A DNA stretch of 42,500 nt from Apostichopus japonicus (lineage: Eukaryota > Echinodermata > Holothuroidea > Aspidochirotida > Stichopodidae). The DNA lies in the NCBI RefSeq assembly GCF_037975245.1, contig NC_092582.1:3395001-3437500 (forward strand), written 5' to 3'. How positions within the stretch are numbered: position 1 is the stretch's first letter; every line of letters starts with the position of its first letter. The notes beneath the pieces were generated by a model. The model did no database searches. It was not told the origin of the DNA and saw nothing but the letters and a program-made list of their open reading frames with translations. Both the position numbers and the translations under genes were made by a program. This document shows, piece after piece, positions 1-11,700 of this stretch.

Positions 1-1351
1 CGTTTGTCGGGTTTGTAGATCAGAAACTAAGGTATTCCTTTCACCTCGACATTCACACATTCACCCCACTGAGTACACTTATTCAGCCTCCCGTTCCGAT
101 ACACCCCTTCCCTAACCCTTACCCTGACTGCCCGAACCCCTCCCCTACACCTCACCCACCGAGTGGTATGCATTCCGCAGCGACAGTAGTGGTAAGCATA
201 TAGTTAGGAAAAGTTGTTGGATCACGTTTAAGGAAGTAGGGAAAGAGGGGATGGAAGTGGTGGGTGGGTGGGGTGGGGGAAAGTATCATGGTGCTTCGTT
301 CTTTTAAAGGGACGTGTCTCGTTTCCGGTACGGGTAATTTCTGAATGAGCACCGCACTGAAGATGGATTTACGAGTAATTTGCAGCCTAGATAAGTTAAT
401 ATGAAAAGTACTTAGCAAGTATAGGCTTAGTTCAAACGTATAACTCACAATCAGTCCTCACCCGTCTCTCCTGTCCTCTTCCCTCCCATTCGTGGTCCTC
501 TTCCAAGCCCCCTCATACCCACTTGTATCCCCTTCCTCTCCACGTAAACACAAAACTCCGGTCTTTCTCTAAAACCACCCGATGAACAGCCCATAGGTAA
601 CGTTCATTATTGTAACTTTAACAAACTTATAGAAGCAGTGATAGATCAATAAGAATAACCTTTTGGCTCTACAAAGGAAGTTTTATTTGCGATGCCTTCA
701 CCTTCATATTCACTAGGCGACGCAGTGACGTGCACAGGATATCAACGGTTGGAGGGAGGGGGGGGGGGATTTAGGTAGGGTCAAAAATCTTACGAATGTT
801 GAATGTGGCTCTGGGTCTCTGAATAGCAACTGCCATGTAGGGGGGTTAGGGATTTCCACTCCTCCCCCCCCCCCGGAGTTTATAGCTGTGGATGTTGTAT
901 GAGGCATATTTACACCATAATATATAATTAGGTCTAAACTAGGTTTTGCTGTTTTTGAATAGTTCCCCGACTGACGATGTACGTGCCCACCCCCCCCCCA
1001 TATTCCCTGTCGTTTGCGCACGCACCCGGAGCTGCGATTGGTATTGTCATGTAGATTTATATGAAAAACACGGGTCTCCTCGTAGATCAAAATACGAATG
1101 ATTGGACCAGTAAAATGTGGCTTTTATCCAAATGTCTTTTATATTACAATATGGTGGTTTCCCCCTTCTTAAATCTAGAAATATTTAGGTAAGTTTAGTA
1201 TGATTTGATTTCCCTTAATACTTGACGCTTTTTCCGTTTCTTATTAATCCTTTGACTGTGGAGTGTTGTTAACGTAACTTTTTCACACTTTGAACACCGC
1301 TGCAGATGTAGGTATTTGACCACGTGGTACTTTATCGTTTCTACATATACA

Positions 1352-1380
1352 CACACATATAATATATATATATATATTTA

Positions 1381-1461
<81 letters not shown>

Positions 1462-1469
1462 GGTATATA
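1352..1469. repeat. (TA)n microsatellite
   Basis: Near-pure AT/TA dinucleotides with a few TTTA interruptions. The apparent Tyr-Ile open frame across it is an artefact of the repeat. Confidence 0.95.
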
Positions 1470-2580
1470 CACTTGTAGGAAAATCTTTTACCAATCTTCC
1501 GAGAAGTCACAAATAAAAGTAGACAAAGGCACTAAACAAATGATGCTGGTCTTCTCAGCTTGTCGGATGGCGTTATTGAAACTGTGATAAAGTAAGTAGT
1601 TTATCTTAGGTTTCTTATTTGCATTATACTTTATGAGTGTTTGTATTCAACCGAAAGTGGACTTTAGAAGGCCTTTAATATCATATGCAGTGTAAGTATC
1701 CTCTCGACACACTTTAGCTTTAACATTTACCGTATAGCATAACATAACTGAACCTTCGTATAGTTATGTAAACCGACTTCTGACAAGTTCTGATTTGTAA
1801 AGATTGACTGGCGCCTAATAAGTCAAAGGTTACGCGGCGCGTGCCGCATGTATGTACTAAGCTATCACTGTTTCAAAATACCATGCCGTCGGCGATTTTT
1901 CCTTCGTAATACAGCGAGGGAAGAATATGAATTATTCATCTATAATTGAACGATTAAGCTTTGAATAATGGATGTTTAAACTGCACATGCTCGATCGAGG
2001 GCGTTCATTCGCAGAACCGGAATGCCTCAGTGACTATGGACCTGCTCTGCATGGTCACTGGTTGGCATACAGTAGTATGTATACACCGACATCAACGTAT
2101 ATGTATAAAGTCCTGGCAAAGAAAGATATGAAAGCATTATGGGTGCTATTATAGTCCTTATAGAATATCTCTATGTCTAAAAAAATGAAACCATCTCTCT
2201 TACAATAAATGTTTGAAATCACGTATTGGCTGGTATACAATTCCATGCACCAGACAATGACACCAATGGGAACGGGAGTCCCATAAAGTGTTTCAAATTC
2301 ATTTCTTCCTTGTGATGATCTAATGTTCATAATATGGTGAGATAATTTCCTCACTGCCTGTGGATTGATAAACTAGCCACCTCCGCTCACTTCCAGTACT
2401 GGCTTCAGAACTTTTTGTACTGATGTACCCTCGTCCCCAATCTCGATTCATATAGGCCTACACAGAGAGATACTTCTCTTTTCCAACACTTCACTTTTGA
2501 TGTTGCTGAAGTTTTTATTTTTAATAAAGCCATCTCGATATTTGCCCCCACTCCCTGATCCCTTTAGATTTCCTCGTTAC

Positions 2581-2675
2581 GTCCTCCTCCCCTTCCCCTT
2601 CCTTGTCCTTCCTTCCCCCGTCCTTCCTTCCCCTCGTCCTTCCCCCGTCCTTCCCCGTCCTTCCCCGTCCTCCCA
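2581..2675. repeat. Pyrimidine-rich short tandem repeat (CGTCCTTCCCC-like)
   Basis: Irregular 10-12 bp units built from gtccttcccc fall on the + strand, with all purine on the other strand. Open frames on both strands here are Pro-rich or Arg/Gly-rich by composition only. Confidence 0.8.
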
Positions 2676-3578
2676 TTTTCCAGCTTAATTCAAACCGACA
2701 ACGTAGTTTTAATGACAGTAACTTCAATTGACATCGACTGATAACCCTCACAGATTCAACTGCACTGAGTGAAAGATTAAGGCTGGAAAAATCTCATCAA
2801 AATTTGCCATTATTGAGCATGCGTATTACATGACAGTTATTTTCTCACTACGACTGCTAGGCTATACTATAATATGTTGTAGCCTTAGTTACGTTATCTC
2901 TGGTTACGCACTTTCGCTGATCGTGACTTGAGTGCACCGAAGCAAGGAAATATGAATAATTCATCACTCTTCCCTCGCTTTACTACGAAGAAGAAAGAAA
3001 AAAATGTCATGCCGTCCGCCCACCCCTGCCTTCTGAAACAGTTTCGCATCGTGTTGTAATGCTCCGATTGATAGTAACGTTCGTCGTGATACCGGGAAAC
3101 CGGAGGCAAATAGAAACTTTACTTATCATTACAAGTGGAAAATTATTGACATAACAACAAATTAAAATAAATATATAAATTGACAGAGATGTATAAACAA
3201 GTGACTTGTTTCACTATTGTAGTTTTCCTTTAGCCTAAAAATCTACGGTAGCTTATAACGATCTGTTTGACTGCACTTAGGTTCAAAAAGAAGAAGAAGA
3301 AGAAGAATGCGACGAAAACTCTCACCTAGCTATGTCAGCATCAATAGAGATTTAACACTTGCAGAAAGGCGTAGTAAGTTTTCGCAAGGATACGGCTGCC
3401 TGTCCTACGACAATATCGTACAAAGTTGTACCACAGTTGAACCTAATATGAATACCAGATAACTCTGGGTTAAACAAGGTTGACCTATGGTCTAAACTGA
3501 ATTGGAGTAAATGATAACTTATTTAGGCACAGCATTATTTTTATGATATAGATATTTTAAAACCATTGATATCAGTCG

Positions 3579-3802
3579 GTGCAGGTTATATTTCTATGAC
3601 ACTTTTCATTTTTGAGAAATGACCCTTTATGCGGTTGAGGCTCATCACTTAAAGTGGCTGGACAATATAGTCTATCACAGAGACCATTAGGTACAGGTTG
3701 TATTTCTATGACATTTTTCATTTTTGAGAAATTACCCTATAAGCAGTTGAGGTTCATCAATTAAAGTGGCTGGACAATATATTCTAGCACAGAGACCATT
3801 AG
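3579..3802. repeat. Two-copy tandem duplication, period 112 bp
   Basis: The first copy (3579-3690) and second (3691-3802) share long blocks such as tttctatgaca, cattttTgagaaat and aaagtggctggacaatat with scattered substitutions. The copies abut exactly and have diverged moderately. No function is evident. Confidence 0.85.
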
Positions 3803-4394
3803 GACAGTTCATCAGATGCAACACACAAAACTCAAAAGAGGAAACACGTATTTTATGGCCTCCCATTTCACATATTGACAACGCATAACAAAGTTTTCAC
3901 GGATAAAATGGTGTTGAATGTCATCCAAGTGGGCTCTGTTATTTATATAAAGTAAAATGAACTTGTTTTGGTTGAGATATGAAAATTCATAAAACGGAGT
4001 TTCTTGTCTTTTGGACTATATTATATCAAGACTAAACCCTTTTTGCATATTCGTCCTTTAACTACGAGGTGATTACACTATTTCGAGCGACAAGAAAGAT
4101 CGCATGGCTTTGGGACTATGATATACAACACAGATGTATATTCTCGTCCCTAGTAGTGCAATCGGTTTGAATTATTCTTTCGATAAAAGTCCAATATCAG
4201 AACAAAATTCGTCGGACGTTCCAAGTAAGAAGCCTTTTATATACTGCAGTATTAAATCTAGTAGTGAAATGTATGTGATTATCTGATTATAACCAGTGAT
4301 GGATTCAAACTGTAATATTGTAGAGAGAGTTGAAGCGCGCATTAAATACTGCTGGCGCTTTCTATATCACCGAGATCGATTTATAGGTTAAGAC

Positions 4395-4424
4395 GACGTC
4401 ACAATGACATTGTTTGTGACGTCA
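4395..4424. promoter_or_regulatory. Inverted pair of cAMP-response-element-like sites
   Basis: The arms gacgtcacaa (4395-4404) and ttgtgacgtc (4414-4423) are exact reverse complements around a 9-nt spacer. The right arm contains a full CRE, TGACGTCA (4417-4424); the left has the GACGTCA variant. A CCAAT box follows at 4436-4440. Confidence 0.4.
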
Positions 4425-4774
4425 TCAGACAGCATCCAATCATAGCTCGTTACGACTTCAGATGTATAATCGTCACAATATACTTCGAAATTTCTGATGA
4501 TTGAAGTCGCTATATAGAGCGACTCCATTATATACCTTACTGGGTATTAAATTTATTCACACAGGTGTCGTGTGTGTTGGGGAGGGGAGGGGGGGGGGGG
4601 GTTGAGTGAGATTGGGAGGATGTGATTAGTTTGGGTTGGAAGCAGGGAGGACGGTGTTACTTGTTATTCACAGTTATAAAACAGTCATGCATATATGAAA
4701 ATGTGTGAAGCCTATACCATCATTAACAGTATCGACGATAGGGAAAATGTTTTGGAGTAGTCATGCAGTTTGTG

Positions 4775-4799
4775 ATTGGTCCTGTTAATTATGACGTCA
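4775..4799. promoter_or_regulatory. Inverted CCAAT box and full CRE
   Basis: ATTGG at 4775-4779 is followed by a perfect TGACGTCA at 4792-4799. With the CRE pair about 370 bp upstream this makes a cluster of CREB/ATF-type sites 4 kb before gfi1. No transcript can be assigned to it from the sequence. Confidence 0.35.
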
Positions 4800-5527
4800 A
4801 AATTGTTTTTTCTTTACAGCAATTAATAAATGACCCAATGACCATCCATACAAATTAAATAACAATGAAGTTGAGCATTACCATGCAGTATAATAACGAC
4901 CAACGTGGCGGATAGAGAACAAATAAATATAATAAGAACAATAAGAAGAAGTACTACAATTAATAGAAACACTACAAGAATCCCAGACTTACTACAAACA
5001 TATTCCAACGAATAGCAGCAAAATGGAATGTTCTTATGCGGTTCATTGTCGTATTTATTTGATTTTTTCATAGATACGTCCTTTATGCCAAAGAAGCGGG
5101 AAACGATCACGTGATGCCCGGACACACGTAAGCGGAATATTTCGTATTATCTTCAGGAGAGATTATTTTGCTATTTAAAAATCAGTCAAAGTGTGAAAAA
5201 CTAAGTCATAATATTAGAAGATATAGTGTTTTGTTCAATAATACAGAACGATAAACTAATAAGCAACCAATTATTGCCCGCCATAAAAGTATCACGTATA
5301 ATGCGACCATCATAAACGACAAGGAATTAAAGACTGTAACAAAAAGTTATGCCGAAAGCAGGTGTGTGTAAGAGATAAAGGAAACTTTAAAGCGGTATAT
5401 ACAACTAATCAAACAAATGAGTAAAACAATAGCCAAATTTTTGTAACCGTATCAGGACTATAAACTGATTTCATAATTTTGTTCATACTTCTGAGCAGGC
5501 CTGAAGTGAATGGGGAGGTGGGCAGGG

Positions 5528-5533
5528 TATATA

Positions 5534-5581
<48 letters not shown>

Positions 5582-5582
5582 C

Positions 5583-5636
<54 letters not shown>
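5528..5636. repeat. (TA)n array with central GGCC hairpin point
   Basis: Two (TA)n blocks flank tatagg-cc-cctata at about 5576-5589, making one large self-complementary inverted repeat. Such AT palindromes are prone to cruciform formation and copy-number change. Confidence 0.9.
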
Positions 5637-5640
<4 letters not shown>

Positions 5641-6355
5641 CTGAACACCATTAAAGGAGTACAAGAATCGTATCATAAAGTCCATCTACGAAATGGCCGG
5701 GTATGCCGCCTTCGTCAGAGGCATACAAATAATGATGTATTATTCGCACATTTGACCTTCATATAAACAAAATATTAATATTAAAAAAGTTAACAATAAT
5801 CATATAATTTCTACCGTTTTTTTTCGCCGAATACATGTAAAGACATGACGGTATTATGAACCCCGGCATGATTGCATTTCTTCGGAGTTACATTTTACAT
5901 TTTTATGTAAGCTATAATTTATACATTTATTGTCTCCTTAAACTGTTAAGTCAGTTTGCCGTTCTAATGTAATTAAAACAAAGGACAGAAACATATTGCA
6001 CATGACATTATATTGACGTAAGCAAACTGCATGAATGTTATAATATAAATAGGCTTATCTATATTACCGTGAGAAATATCTACATACAAATTTCCCGTCC
6101 CTATATAAAGATGAAAATCGTTTGGAGTTTATAAAAGGCCAAATATTTCTTATTGATGTGGCATGAAAGTATCTAATTACTAATTAACAGATTTCATTGT
6201 TTTATTGCCATATCAAATATCGCCCGTGTGAAAACGGTAAAAGAGTGAATGGGTAACACGGTAGCACGTGGTAACACGTAGGTATAAGCTTGCTTCCCAT
6301 CGGAAGAGAGGCGTGGGTGTGCATAATGGAACCCGGTAATGGATGGGGCCAATTC

Positions 6356-6395
6356 CAGTGGCGTAGCCAGGAGGGGAAGGGGCGTATGCCTATAT
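6356..6395 (+). mobile_element. Single hAT-like terminus (remnant)
   Basis: The sequence cagtggcgtagccagg resembles the termini of the hAT-like elements elsewhere in this window. No matching opposite end or target duplication is visible, so this is probably a truncated remnant. Confidence 0.3.
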
Positions 6396-6402
6396 GCTTA
6401 TA

Positions 6403-6490
6403 AAACTGTAAAATACTATATAAAACTATGAAACTGTATAAAACTGTTTAACAACTGTATAAAACTGTGTAAACTGTATAAAACTGTATA
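6403..6490. repeat. Imperfect short tandem repeat (aaaactgtat units)
   Basis: Seven or eight degenerate 10-14 bp units of taaaactgta follow the hAT-like terminus directly. They may be local expansion inside or next to the old element. Confidence 0.6.
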
Positions 6491-7790
6491 ATGTGACTTA
6501 TGATACTGTATAATGTTTCTAATTTCTCGTACACGTTTTATATAGTTTATATGATTAACTGTAAACAAAGGGGTTATAACAAAAGAATGCTTACCTTGAT
6601 AGAAAACACGTGACCATGGACTGGTTTAAAGTCATTTGTACCTGAAATAAAGAACGAGAATGAATAATATTAGCTTTTCAAGAAATCAAGAATTTACTGA
6701 TCTTCGATCTATAATTGTACAACTTTAGCCATTGAAAGCTATTTGAAACTAAAAAGTAACCGTAATCTGTAGAATTTGTGTGTATTTAGGGTTGGTTTAC
6801 TGAATCGATTTGGGTTTTTTTCTTCAGCAATTGCTTCTGGAATACCGTGAACAAAATCTCGGTCACCGATAATAATTGTAATATCGCTCGAATAGGAAGA
6901 GTAAATTTCTTCAATTTTGTTTTAGTAGTAAACTATTTTGTTCAATGTTTTTTTCTTTATAAATGTTAGCAATCTACCAATTGAGACTTTGTGTCAAAGA
7001 ATATATTTTAAAATAAATGAAAAATGGGAAATAAGATTTTTATCCGGATTAATTAGACATTCAAAATTATAGGAACAAACTAACTTAATATATGTAAGCC
7101 AAACCAGGGGGACTAAATTTACATTTTGCTTTCATTTATATTTTTCTCCTAGACTTCAACATGATAGATGTTACTCTGTTAACTGCAAAAATGAAAACAG
7201 CATCAAACACACCAGTATAGTGTTTTAAGCATATCCAATCACACCCATCCCATAACCTACGCAAACATTGTGTTCATTTTCTTCTTTATCTTACGTAATT
7301 GTATTGGACAAAACATATTTTTCTTTCTCGTCAAAACTTGTAGAAAGTAGTACCATAATTCAACCTAAAGTCAACCCTAATTCATATCTAATATATATTT
7401 ATATTTATATATATATATATATATATATTTATACATACATTCCGTAAATATATACTTTCAAGCTGTGCATCACTATTTGAGACGTGTCTCATCCCGGATA
7501 TATTCGTGACTTTAATATTTTTTCTTCTTCATATTTTACCCAGAAATATTTCTCTTCCTGTCGACTGTGAGGCAGTTCCTGACGATCATTCTCAATTCGC
7601 CTCATTAACATCGGACAAAACAACGAAGAGGATACCAACCACAAAAAAAAACCAACCCCCAAAAAACCCTTGACGTCGTCTTTTGTTATATGAATTGTTA
7701 ATAATAAGTTGATAATACCGTGATGAACCAGTCGCAAGTCACTATAATAATACGTTGATGATCCAGAGAAAGAAAGCTCTGTGGTATTGT

Positions 7791-7831
7791 CCAATCAGAA
7801 CAAAGCAAGATTTTTCAAGGCACGTGATTGG
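7791..7831 (+). promoter_or_regulatory. CCAAT / E-box / inverted CCAAT cluster upstream of gfi1
   Basis: A CCAAT box at 7791-7795 (ccaatcagaa) faces an E-box CACGTG at 7821-7826 that runs directly into an inverted CCAAT box (ATTGG, 7827-7831). The group lies about 770 bp before the gfi1 start codon, a plausible distance for a proximal promoter. CCAAT boxes are NF-Y sites and CACGTG is a bHLH-zip site; function here is inferred from spacing only. Confidence 0.35.
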
Positions 7832-8597
7832 TTCGAGCTGAGTGAACACACCTGCTGCTATTTACAGATGACACTTCCTTCTAGTTTCTTTTCTTTCTGT
7901 ATTTTTTTTTTTTTTTTTTTTTTAAGTCTCTTACAATATATCTTTGAGTAGAGTGAACACGACGAGGGTATTAGAAAACGTGTTACAGGAGGTTTAACAA
8001 TTAAAAAAGAAAGACAGACAGATATCAAAAGAGAGAGAGTAAAAGTAACACTTTATATTCTTTTTTTGTGTGTTAATTCACGTTAGTAATTACTAGGGAG
8101 CGTATGTGAGCTGGAGTACCTTGGTAATGGACTTTAGTACAATAAAGCAAAAAGAATACAAGGATTTGAAAAGAATAGAAGAGAGAAAACAACAAAGCGC
8201 TATTATTTTCTTTAAGAGTGGTTTCTATAAGCGCAACGTGGATTATCTTTTAAGCGTATAACCCGCTTATAATGGGACACAGTCAGTAACCTGCTTCTTC
8301 GAGGAATCAACTCAAAACTGTCTTGACGAAGGGGTAGAAGTCACTCCACCTTTTACCAATCAAACGGAAAACATCACCACTGATTCACTCAACGAATATT
8401 ATTAGTACATTGCCAGAAAGATTTTTTTTTTTATCTTCTGGGTAATTCATCTTCTCAGAAGATAATTTTTTCCCTCGTGATATTTCACAGTTTTTGCTGT
8501 TTCGTCAAATGTTAAAGGATATTTGTCATTTGGACTGGAATTTTGGAGCGAAAAGAAAGTGAGAATCGGAAAGGAAAAAAACACAAACTATTCCAAG

Positions 8598-8724
8598 ATG
8601 CCTAAATGTTTAATTTTCAAGAAAGCTGGGAGAAGGGTTGTGCATAACCACGACCATGACATACGGGAAGAAATGGACCAGTCGCATTCCAGTGCATTCA
8701 CACCAATAACGCCAAAGAAAAAAG
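8598..8724 (+). CDS. gfi1: gfi1 coding exon 1: SNAG repression domain
   Basis: This exon encodes residues 1-42 plus the first base of codon 43. The start MPKCLIFKK fits the SNAG pattern of vertebrate GFI1 (MPRSFLVKS): Pro2 and Lys8, the family's key residues for corepressor binding, are kept, and positions 3-7 are basic then mostly hydrophobic. A His/Asp-rich stretch ([15 protein letters not shown]) follows and is not something I associate with vertebrate GFI1. The exon ends aaaaag before gtaacc, a good donor at 8725. In-frame codons continue upstream of the ATG but contain no earlier ATG, and SNAG must be N-terminal, so this start is secure. Transcription start and 5' UTR exons are not resolved. 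Confidence 0.92.
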
Positions 8725-11700
8725 GTAACCAAAATTTTAATTCATTTATTTAATAATATTACCTAACCCCTATCCCCTACCCCTGTTAAGTAAGTGTTCG
8801 TATATGCTACGAACTGACTGACGTTTTTTACCAAATGTCCCCAAAGAGGGAAAAGAAAGAGGTGGGGTGGGGGGGGGGGGGGTTGTTTTGCATATGTCAC
8901 AAATTTTGTAAACTGTTTGACATTTGAACGTGATTTATGAATATTTCAAAATTGTTTTCTCTGGAAAATATATTCCTGCAAAAATAATGAAATAGTTATG
9001 AAGAAATTAAAAGGAATTTATAAGAAGTTACTTGCATTACAAGACAACGTTTTTTCCACTTTGTACTTAACAATCTTTACTGTCAATATTGTTTCATTTA
9101 CTCTTTCTAATATGTTCTTATTTTCTTTATTAATATTAAGCATTAATAAGCATTCAACTTTATCATTACTTTATCAATTAATTGTTTAATTGTTTCCTGC
9201 AATCTTAATGATAACATTTTTGAAATTAACCAATGATTTCTAAAAATTTCACAAAGCTAATAAAATTAATGAATAAACTTAGAATGGATGAAAATAAAAA
9301 AACAAATAATGCGGTAATGTTTGATCGATTCCTATAAACCTTTTACAAAAACTTAAAGTATACTGGTTTTTGTTTTAAATTTAGTTCGAATGGGACTAAT
9401 TCTAAACATTTTAAGCAACACTGAACCAGGATTGCTTAAAATGTTTACTTTAACTATTAATACGAACATTGGACATTTAAATATTAAATTATATCCATTG
9501 CCACTATAGGTATAACCTTAAAGAAATGACCATTCTATAACTGCTGGAGACCATATCTAACGGAATATATGAAGATTTGATTTTATGATAAAATTGTTAA
9601 TTATTTGCCAGTTTTGTGCTACTAATAAATAACTTTTTAAATCTTTTCCTGCTAAGAAAAAATCTTTTTTTTCCCCTCGTTGTTCGTCTGTTAATAATAA
9701 AGTGATGATGAAAAATGACACTGTAATGATTTTATATTTATGTTGAAGACAAATGATGTTTTTTCATATTTTTTTAATTTTCAAATCGTGATACTCCTTT
9801 GACAATGATTTATATCAAATTGCATATTCTTAAATAATATTTAAAAAGACAATCTAACGTCATCAAAATTTGACTAATGTTAGCCCCAGGATTTGGAAGA
9901 AAGATTTAAAACAAAAAAACAAAAAAAAATATGGAAGAAAAATCAAGAAAAGATTGACGGCGAGTGATTAAAGACTGCAAAATGTTGTTTGGTTTAAGTT
10001 TTATATCTCTTAATAGAAAAATAATTCATGTGAGATTTATATCAGACAAAATCAGAAAAACAATACGTTTATATTAAAATATGAATATTTGTTATTTTCA
10101 TTTTTTTTTTATCATTTCTTATTCTTCACAGAAGGTCGGCATACCCTATTTAAACCATACGCTCTGGCTGGAGACCTCCCACCCAGACATCACAGCCCAA
10201 CACAGACTTTAGAATCAAGGAGGGCTGAAAGTGATAATAATCGCGAATCAGGATCCCCCACAAATCATAACTCCCCAGTGTCGTCCCCAGGGTTGGAGAA
10301 GAGAGCCCCTGAATCTTCGAATGATGGGACGTCCCGACCAGGATCTACATCTTCTGTCGAAGGGGGCAAGAGCTCGCCACCAACTTCGTCAATATTTCCG
10401 CCTTATCCTACCTTCAGAACTTGGCCTGCTGGTGAGAGTATCTATGACACGCCATCACCGCCTTTCAGCTCAGGTAACACAATTTTCATTTTTTTTCTTT
10501 CTTTTTCTTTTAAAGCATATTTCATATTTTTCTACCAAATATTAGCTTGACAAAGAAACAATTCCATATCAGGTGTACAAAAAAATGAACTGGAATTTTG
10601 AAATGAGAAAATTAAACATCGATTTTTTTCCTTCTAAATGGTAAGACAACAAGAACCTATTTTGGGGAGATATGTTTAACTCCGTTGTTGTGTTCTTGTC
10701 CCTAAATGTTGCCATTGAATTAAATTTGAAATATATATTTTTTTATATCAAAAGCTATATATTCAACTTGACAAAACGATCCAAGTTAAATATTGCATGA
10801 TATAATAATTTGTGTATACTATTTGAACTATTCGAACACACAAAATGTGATTTAATACGTATTCCATCATATAAACTATAACTTTTCAAGGTTTTCCTTA
10901 TAGCAATAACTAATAGAAAAAAAAGGTTTTACAGAAGGCTCTGTGAACATTAAGTGTGGCGTGGGTGCGGGTGGGGTGGGATGGGGTGGGTGGTTGTAGA
11001 GCACATGGTGCGAATATGATGTTGACTATCATAACGAGTGGTTTCATCCATTAGGAATCTACATTTTCAAACTTGCGTGTGTAGTTACATGATACCGTTT
11101 AATGCTAGATGTTTATTTGTTGGTATTTTTAGCTGCTTGCTTTAGCTTATTTAACGCCAATTCATTGCCTTAACACTGCTACAGTAATCATGACAATACA
11201 AGTTAACGTATGTGGAAAGACAGAGTTGTACAACAAGGATAGGGTGAGGGTGTGGAGGGGAGGGTGGGGTGCGGTGATATGCATGAGTGGGGGCATTTGC
11301 ATATTATTCACCCTGGAAAGACGAACTGACCAAGTGACTTCTGAAGTGATGCTTGTTAACGTACAAGTTATGTCAAAATCCTTCTCCTCAGTCCATCCCG
11401 TAAGGCAAACATATGTTCAATAGTTGCCACGACAACGGCAAGTTTTTCGGCACAACTCAATCTCTAAACATACCACACAAAACACAAACAATAATTGTTC
11501 TCGTAATGTGATCTGTTCTAATCGTTAGTCCCCTTACCCACCCCCAACACCATTGTCGTTTAGCATTGTCGTCGTTGACACCTTCATATAAGAACCAACC
11601 CCACCCCTACAATTATACCCCACACAGCACATTTTTGCGACGCTACCACACTGATACCTGAATAAATTAGCAAACGCTCACCTGTGTCCCCTTCCCCTCA

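Larger units (their letters stand above)
1..3578. other. Upstream DNA without recognisable gene
   Basis: Several frames are open here, but their products are low-complexity or lack any domain. Apart from the (TA)n array (1352-1469), C/G homopolymers (near 760, 870 and 990) and the pyrimidine tract at 2581-2675, I see nothing assignable. An exon of a neighbouring gene cannot be excluded. Confidence 0.6.
3803..5527. other. Non-coding upstream region with CRE/CCAAT sites
   Basis: Apart from the CRE/CCAAT cluster listed separately, this holds a G homopolymer near 4588-4601 and a short palindromic TATATAG context at 4506-4523 (gtcgctatatagagcgac). That could be a TATA box but could equally be chance in AT-rich DNA. 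No coding signal is seen. Confidence 0.5.
5637..7790. other. Non-coding AT-rich upstream sequence
   Basis: This contains a single hAT-like terminus (6356), an imperfect repeat of aaaactgtat units (about 6403-6490) and a short TA microsatellite (about 7386-7430). I see no coding segment. Confidence 0.5.

Noticed and set aside
1283-1510. Open frame of alternating Tyr/Ile on the minus strand
   Set aside because: It is a translation of a (TA)n microsatellite. The similar frame at 5458-5685 is rejected for the same reason.
2497-2751. Pro-rich and Arg/Gly-rich open frames on both strands
   Set aside because: Composition follows a pyrimidine-rich tandem repeat, and the frames overlap antisense.
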